Source: Nitrospirota bacterium (GTDB lineage Bacteria > NPL-UPA2 > JAGMAN01). Taken from it: a DNA stretch of 16,449 nt. Where the stretch lies: assembly GCA_030605915.1 (NCBI GenBank), contig JAUWHM010000040.1, positions 1 through 16,449 on the forward strand. Reading direction: 5' to 3'. The notes under the pieces are model-generated. The model ran no database searches, was not told where the DNA came from, and was given only the letters and a program-made list of their open reading frames with translations. Each line of letters starts with the position of its first letter. Within the stretch, counting starts at the first letter, position 1. Position numbers and translations under genes: made by a program. Below are positions 12,634 through 16,449 of this stretch, in pieces.

Positions 12634-13654
12634 TTATCCGTTTAGAGTGTACTCTGGACTGCTCCGAGATGGCCACCGTCAGAAGATGGGTGGAGCTATC
12701 TGGGAGTTCCTATGGTTGATAGATAAGGTAACCAGGGAGGAGAACGGCATAGGCATAGTCTTAGGAGGCCATGAGCTAAAAATTGAGAATATAGCCGGGG
12801 AGATGAATACACCGGCTCGGACTGTGCAGAGGAATCTCCACCGGCTGGCAGACAAGGAATACATAAACCTTAAGCGCGGCCAATACGGGGTCATTATCAC
12901 TGTCAACAAGAGTAAGAAAAGAGGCAGACCTGCCAAATCTGGCACATCTGCCAAAAGTGGCGTATCTGAAATAAAGGGGGAGCCTGTGGATAACCCGAGC
13001 AGATATGCCAAAAGTGGCACATCTAAAAAGAGCCAGATATGCCAAAAATTGCGTCCAGATATGCCAAATTTGACGCCAGATACGCCAAAAGTGGCACATC
13101 ACTATAATAAGGAATATGACAGTACAGGACTAAAAGATACAAAGACATGGTCGCAAATCGAAGCTTTGCTCAAATCTTTTCCACAGAAAATCCAAACGTT
13201 GATACATGCCTATTGGGGTTGTGCCGCTAACGAGAACAAGTCCAAGAATATTGCCGATGGCCGTAGGCTTACGCTAATTACCGAACTCAAGGAAGTCTTC
13301 GATAAAACTAACCCTGATGCATTTCAATACGCCCTCCAGGAGACAGTCAAACATGAGGCCCCCAACATAAATTATCTCAAGAAGGTTCTCAAGAACCAGG
13401 AGAAACAGAAGCAGGTCCAAGCAAAGATAGCAAAAGAATGTGAGGAGGACGAAGTAAAGGTTGAAAAGCTCCTCAACCAGGCAAAAAAGGATCTGGGTGG
13501 GATAGGAGGCAAGGAATACGTGAAGGAGTGGCTGGTTAAGATCCCGAGGAAGTATTGGGGACGGCTGCGGATCTTCTATGTTCGGCGATACCCTGCCGAT
13601 CACAGCGGATGGGATTTAGCTGTACAAGAGTTAGATAAGGAGGGACGAAGATGA
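12614..13654 (+). CDS. Replication initiator-like protein with internal iterons
   Basis: This 346-residue protein starts at GTG 12614 with AGGAG 6 nt upstream. Residues about 20-100 form a winged helix: MGGAIWEFLWLIDKVT, then IENIAGEMNTPARTVQRNLHRLADKEYINLK as the helix-turn-helix and YGVIITVNK as the wing. This resembles the N-terminal domain of phage and plasmid replication proteins (lambda O/DnaD-like). Residues about 104-162 are a low-complexity linker encoded by the iteron repeats (AKSGTS, AKSGVS, AKSGTS). A helical part follows (about 175-275) with NINYLKKVLKN near its end, reminiscent of DnaD-type C-terminal domains, then a basic C-terminal domain. The next gene overlaps by ATGA. Most likely role: binding the origin inside its own gene and loading the helicase. 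No helicase or loader is visible yet. Confidence 0.72.
   Translation: MSTDIDSYPFRVYSGLLRDGHRQKMGGAIWEFLWLIDKVTREENGIGIVLGGHELKIENIAGEMNTPARTVQRNLHRLADKEYINLKRGQYGVIITVNKSKKRGRPAKSGTSAKSGVSEIKGEPVDNPSRYAKSGTSKKSQICQKLRPDMPNLTPDTPKVAHHYNKEYDSTGLKDTKTWSQIEALLKSFPQKIQTLIHAYWGCAANENKSKNIADGRRLTLITELKEVFDKTNPDAFQYALQETVKHEAPNINYLKKVLKNQEKQKQVQAKIAKECEEDEVKVEKLLNQAKKDLGGIGGKEYVKEWLVKIPRKYWGRLRIFYVRRYPADHSGWDLAVQELDKEGRR
12931..13100 (+). repeat. Six iteron-like 18-bp repeats, candidate replication origin
   Basis: Consensus TGCCAAAAGTGGCACATC, with internal dyad TGCCA-AAAG-TGGCA. Copies begin at 12931, 12949, 13006, 13040, 13062 and 13083; four are near-perfect (12931, 12949, 13006, 13083) and two are diverged (13040, 13062). 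The units fall in different reading frames of the host gene, so the DNA sequence rather than the peptide is conserved. Spacings of 18-22 nt between neighbours (18, 21, 22) approach two helical turns. A perfect DnaA box lies between copies 2 and 3, and an AT-rich stretch (ACTATAATAAGGAATAT) follows the last copy. Confidence 0.8.
12985..12993 (-). promoter_or_regulatory. DnaA box (TTATCCACA)
   Basis: TGTGGATAA is the exact reverse complement of the consensus DnaA-binding box. It lies within the iteron cluster between repeats 2 and 3. One 9-mer could be chance, but its position supports an origin that recruits host DnaA. Confidence 0.6.
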
Positions 13655-14643
13655 TTTCGAATGTAAGGGAAATATCGTTGAAGGAGATAAAGCTATCGGG
13701 CTTCAACCCGCGGAAGCATTTTGATGAGCAGAAGATGCAAGAGCTGGCTAACTCCATTAAGGAGAAAGGAGTCATCGAGCCACTTATCCTCCGGGTAGTT
13801 GAGGGGAAATATAAGGTCGTGTGCGGAGAGCGCCGGTTGAAGGCGTCACAGATGGCAGGACTCGAGGCCGTACCGATAATCGTAAAAGCCTTGACAGATG
13901 TGCAGGCAATGGAGTTCCAGATAATCGAGAACCTGCAGCGGGAGGACCTGAACCCGATCGATGAGGCTTTAGGATATAAGGCCATGATCGAGAAGTGCGG
14001 CTATACGCAGACAGAGCTCGCCCTCAAGGTCGGGAAGAAGCAGGGCTACATAGCGAATCGGCTGAGACTGCTTAAGCTGAACAAGGATATTCAAGAGGCT
14101 ATTTCTCGTGAAATACTCAGCCCTGGCCATGCAATGGTGATCCTGCGGCTAAAGGACAAAAATATACAGGGGGACCTGTTTAAAGAGATTGTAACGCGTA
14201 AATGGTCCGTGCGCAAGGCAGAGAACGAGCTCAGGGACCTCGGCAGGGAATTGAAGAATGTTCCCTTTGACCGCACCGAATGCAAGACATGCCTCTTTAA
14301 AGGCGATAACCAGGAAGGATTGGTAGATAAGGATACTAACCTCAAAGGAATGTGTCTTAACCCAGGATGCTTTTTAAAGAAGGCACAGGCTTATATCTCC
14401 AAAAAGACGGCCGAACTTCAAAAGAAGCTCTTTAAGGTTATCACAGAGGAAAAACTGGCGAAGAAAGGCGTCTCTCGCTACAACGTAAAGCACCTCTCAG
14501 AATCGTGGGTAAGAAAAGAGCTTGGGGCTAATTATAAGAAAAAATGCCAGGCAGGCATTCCCTTTTGCCCGGGTGGCCACTACTACGTAATCAGGACCCA
14601 CGACTATGGACCGCAAAAAGGCATCCAGTATATTGAAGAGTGA
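13651..14643 (+). CDS. ParB-like protein, N-terminal 330 residues up to an in-frame TGA
   Basis: This ParB/Spo0J-family protein starts at ATG 13651 (AAGGAGGG upstream; ATGA overlap with the initiator). The ParB N-domain has FNPRKHFDEQKMQELANSI (18-36), GVIEPLILR and the nucleotide-binding CGERRLKA (58-65), then IIENLQREDLNPIDEA. A helix-turn-helix follows (YTQTELALKVGKKQGYIANRLRLLKL), then ILSPGHAMVILRL. A Cys-rich part follows: ECKTC and MCLNPGC (about 210-240) and CQAGIPFC (about 301-308). The frame stops at TGA 14641-14643 but then runs on without a stop to 15315, and the missing half of the second Cys cluster (CTNSNC) follows at once. The gene is therefore probably one 554-codon protein broken or regulated at codon 331. 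No ParA is visible. Confidence 0.85.
   Translation: MISNVREISLKEIKLSGFNPRKHFDEQKMQELANSIKEKGVIEPLILRVVEGKYKVVCGERRLKASQMAGLEAVPIIVKALTDVQAMEFQIIENLQREDLNPIDEALGYKAMIEKCGYTQTELALKVGKKQGYIANRLRLLKLNKDIQEAISREILSPGHAMVILRLKDKNIQGDLFKEIVTRKWSVRKAENELRDLGRELKNVPFDRTECKTCLFKGDNQEGLVDKDTNLKGMCLNPGCFLKKAQAYISKKTAELQKKLFKVITEEKLAKKGVSRYNVKHLSESWVRKELGANYKKKCQAGIPFCPGGHYYVIRTHDYGPQKGIQYIEE
14641..14643 (+). other. In-frame TGA interrupting the ParB-like gene
   Basis: Codon 331 of a 554-codon frame (13651-15315). Cys pairs of a probable zinc site lie on both sides. Nearby genes use TGA as a normal terminal stop (initiator, grpE, permease) and TGG for Trp, so the code is standard. A nonsense change (for example CGA to TGA), a sequencing error or programmed readthrough are the options. 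Confidence 0.75.
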
Positions 14644-14790
14644 TGCACGAATTCAAACTGTTACAACAGCCTTACCCGCAAAGATAAGGAGACCGGCTCA
14701 GAATCTACGGAGGGCAAGAGGGAGCGACAGAATGAGGGAAAGGTCCGGGAGACGAAGCGGAGAGTATGGGTTCAGGAAGTACTCGCCAGG

Positions 14791-15315
14791 ATGGACAAGA
14801 AGGCGGCAAGGGCGATGTCTCTCTTCCACCTGGCCATGGACGGCCAGATGGCTTATGACGGAGACGAGATGGACGAGCTTTTTAAGCGCTTGGGAATCCA
14901 GCAAAAGAGCGACGAAGGGAAAGAATGGTACGAGCTCGAGCATCTTATTATCCCTCGCCTCTATGACGCTTCAGAAGCGAAGGTCTGGAGGGAGATTAGC
15001 CGGCTGGTAAGCGAAAGAGACGTCCCTGGGTATAATGATCAAATCCTGGATACCTTGGCGCAGAAGCTCGGGTTCGATATCCGGAAAGACTTTGTGATAG
15101 ACAAGCCCTACCTACAAACGAGGACAAAGGAGCAGCTCGTAGCGATAGCGAAGGAAATTGGGTTAACTCAGCATTTATCTAAGAAGAAGGTCTGCGAACC
15201 AGCTAAACTCCTGACCAAAAAGAAGACTGAGATGATAGACTTCTTCCTAAAACAGGGCTTTGAACTCAAGGGCAAGGTGCCAAAGGAGATAAAAAAGCAG
15301 CAAGAGGAGGAATAG
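14791..15315 (+). CDS. C-terminal part of the ParB-like protein, possibly separately translated
   Basis: This frame is the same as that of the ParB-like gene; the open frame actually begins right after the TGA at 14644, and ATG 14791 is its first in-frame ATG. The 49 codons before it contain CTNSNC and a charged linker. From the ATG the product has 174 residues: a helical region (AARAMSLFHLAMDGQM...WYELEHLIIPRLYD), then a second helical part and a Lys-rich end (KKKTEMIDFFLKQGFELKGK). The tail resembles the helical C-terminal region of long phage ParB-like proteins. A modest AGGAAG sits 12 nt before the ATG, so independent re-initiation is conceivable. I favour a single interrupted gene over two genes. 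Confidence 0.65.
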   Translation: MDKKAARAMSLFHLAMDGQMAYDGDEMDELFKRLGIQQKSDEGKEWYELEHLIIPRLYDASEAKVWREISRLVSERDVPGYNDQILDTLAQKLGFDIRKDFVIDKPYLQTRTKEQLVAIAKEIGLTQHLSKKKVCEPAKLLTKKKTEMIDFFLKQGFELKGKVPKEIKKQQEEE

Positions 15316-15318
15316 CAG

Positions 15319-15873
15319 ATGAAATACAAAGCGTCCATAGCCAAGATAATAGCAGAGGGAATAGTTAACCTTCTCAAACCTGCCTGCCGGCGAATCGAAA
15401 TTGCCGGTAGGCTGCGGAGGAAGAGGGAGGAAGTAGGAGATATAGAGATCCTTTGCATACCGAAGTTTGAGGAGGTTTCGGTTGATTGTCTGGACAGAGA
15501 GATTAGAAAGTGGATTAGACGCGGCATTCTGGATTTTAGGAGAAATGTCAAGGGCAGCACAGTGTATGGCCGACAGAATAAACTGCTTGTACATGTAGAC
15601 AGCGGCATACCGGTGGATATCTTCTCCACTGATGAGGAACGCTGGTGGGTGGCGTTGGTAGTGAGGACAGGGCCAAAGGAATCAAATATGCGGATTGCCA
15701 GGGCAGCGATTGATAGAGGGATGCGATTCAAGGCATATGGCCGGGGATTTATCAGGCCCTTTTCTCAGCATTACAATAGGCATGGAGGCGTTCCCGGGGA
15801 GATAATCTGCACCAGTGAGATGGAAGTCTTTCAGACAATAGGGTTGCCCTACTTGGAGCCGGAGGAGAGATAA
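15319..15873 (+). CDS. Minimal PolX (DNA polymerase beta-like) nucleotidyltransferase
   Basis: This 184-residue protein consists of a PolX catalytic core. RRIEIAGRLRRKREEVGDIEIL (24-45) matches the family's G[S/G]-x-RR...GDxD signature, with catalytic acids D41 and E43, and the third Asp is D100 in PVDIF. The thumb-like part follows: RTGPKESNMRIARAAIDRG and the C-terminal SEMEVFQTIGLPYLEPEER box typical of PolX ends. The 8-kDa lyase domain and HhH motifs of full PolX, and the PHP domain of bacterial PolX, are absent. The usual second residue of the GS motif, which holds the triphosphate, is Arg31. ATG has GGAGG 8 nt upstream and follows the ParB frame by 3 nt. It probably acts in gap filling or end processing in the replicon. 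Confidence 0.85.
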   Translation: MKYKASIAKIIAEGIVNLLKPACRRIEIAGRLRRKREEVGDIEILCIPKFEEVSVDCLDREIRKWIRRGILDFRRNVKGSTVYGRQNKLLVHVDSGIPVDIFSTDEERWWVALVVRTGPKESNMRIARAAIDRGMRFKAYGRGFIRPFSQHYNRHGGVPGEIICTSEMEVFQTIGLPYLEPEER

Positions 15874-16449
15874 TGGCCAAAATACAATACGTAAATGCGA
15901 AAAATTGGAGAGCTGGGACAAAAATCCTATTAGCACAAGTAATTAAGGTCGTAGAAGAATATGGGGCCCAAGGATACCGGTTAACCCTGAGACAGTTATA
16001 TTATCAGCTCGTTTCGCAAGATATAATTCCGAACTTGCAAAGGGAATATTCAAAGCTCGGCAGACTTCTGACACAGGCAAGGATGGCAGGTCTTGTAGAT
16101 TGGGATATCATCGAAGACCGTATCAGAGTGCCAAAAATGGCAAGTGAATTTGAGGATATCCCGGACTTGGTTGATGCAGCAATAGCATCTTACAGACGTG
16201 ACAGGTGGGTCGGGCAGGAAAACTATCTTGAGGTATGGGTTGAAAAGGATGCATTATCCGGTGTGTTAGAACCAATTACGAGAAAATATCATTGCCATCT
16301 AATGGTAAATCGTGGTTATTCGTCGGCAAGCGCGATGCACGATGCCGCATTACGATTCAGAAGACAAGAAAGGGACAGAAAGGATTGTATCCTTTTATAT
16401 CTGGGAGACCATGACCCAAGTGGTGAGGATATGGTCCGGGACATTCGGG
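15873..16449 (+). CDS. Topo VI-A/Spo11-like TOPRIM protein, partial (Mini-A type candidate)
   Basis: This is a 192-codon partial gene that starts in the overlap TAATG with the PolX gene and runs off the right edge. GGAGGAG lies before the ATG. The N-terminal winged helix contains LTLRQLYYQLV (38-46, with Tyr43/Tyr44), matching the R-x-x-YY position of the catalytic tyrosine in Topo VI-A and Spo11. The TOPRIM part has VWVEKDA with Glu124, then GDHDPSG with Asp169 and Asp171, the metal-binding E and DxD. Small orphan Topo VI-A relatives without a B subunit (Mini-A) are known from mobile elements and fit this layout. DNA nicking or double-strand breakage at the replicon is the likely activity, inferred from conserved residues; no B subunit is seen in the window. 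Confidence 0.8.
   Translation, partial: MAKIQYVNAKNWRAGTKILLAQVIKVVEEYGAQGYRLTLRQLYYQLVSQDIIPNLQREYSKLGRLLTQARMAGLVDWDIIEDRIRVPKMASEFEDIPDLVDAAIASYRRDRWVGQENYLEVWVEKDALSGVLEPITRKYHCHLMVNRGYSSASAMHDAALRFRRQERDRKDCILLYLGDHDPSGEDMVRDIR

Noticed and set aside
12931..13100. CRISPR-like array
   Set aside because: Repeats are 18 bp, spacers are absent or irregular (0-39 nt), and the array lies inside an open gene; iterons explain it better.
14641..14700. Selenocysteine or alternative genetic code at the TGA
   Set aside because: No convincing SECIS hairpin follows (only a 4-bp CTGT/ACAG stem), the position aligns with a non-ligand residue before a Cys, and several genes here end in TGA while using TGG for Trp.
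14606..15010. 134-codon plus-strand frame over the ParB-like gene
   Set aside because: It lies in another frame over the ParB continuation, is rich in Arg, Ser and Trp, and resembles no family; it is a shadow.

Overview
The window comes from a bacterium. It has grpE-dnaK, hisI and signal peptidase I, Shine-Dalgarno sequences before almost every gene, and sigma-70-like promoters. No gene pins down the taxon. Moderate GC, clustered housekeeping genes and a phosphonate/polysaccharide locus would suit an uncultivated Gram-negative-like lineage, but that is a guess. Two blocks meet near 11.4-11.8 kb: a chromosomal block on the minus strand (1-11405) and a compact, phage- or plasmid-like replication block on the plus strand (11796 to the right edge).

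Minus strand, in transcription order from right to left. hisI, a phosphomannomutase/phosphoglucomutase and lepB form one operon with a recognisable promoter at 11565-11593. Then come grpE, dnaK and an orphan Phd/YefM-like antitoxin, with their own promoter at 8929-8957 and a rho-independent terminator at 6034-6078. Next is an operon of a GbsR/MarR-type regulator and a Wzm/Wzt-type ABC polysaccharide exporter, driven by a full-consensus promoter at 5997-6025. Last is a phosphonate biosynthesis operon: a nucleotidyltransferase-PEP mutase fusion, phosphonopyruvate decarboxylase, and the N-terminus of an iron-containing alcohol dehydrogenase that runs off the left edge. Together these suggest a cell that makes 2-hydroxyethylphosphonate (or a relative), activates it as a CMP conjugate and attaches it to an exported glycan. 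The substrate assignment is inference.

Plus strand. Genes overlap or nearly touch: a one-helix membrane peptide, a possible histone-fold protein with a coiled-coil tail, a small winged-helix protein, a short ORF, a replication-initiator-like protein, a ParB-like protein interrupted by one in-frame TGA, a minimal PolX-type nucleotidyltransferase, and a Topo VI-A/Spo11-like TOPRIM protein cut by the right edge. The initiator gene carries six copies of an 18-bp iteron-like repeat, read in different reading frames, plus a perfect DnaA box. The replication origin is therefore probably inside that gene, as in lambda-type replicons. The leader before the block has two interleaved 11-bp complementary pairs and nested hairpins, so it may be a structured regulatory RNA.

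The most notable points are the origin inside the initiator gene, the orphan TOPRIM/Topo VI-A-like protein next to PolX and ParB, the single TGA that splits a Cys-rich ParB, the histone-like protein, and the coupling of a phosphonate locus to a polysaccharide exporter. No tRNA, rRNA, CRISPR array, integrase or insertion sequence was recognised.
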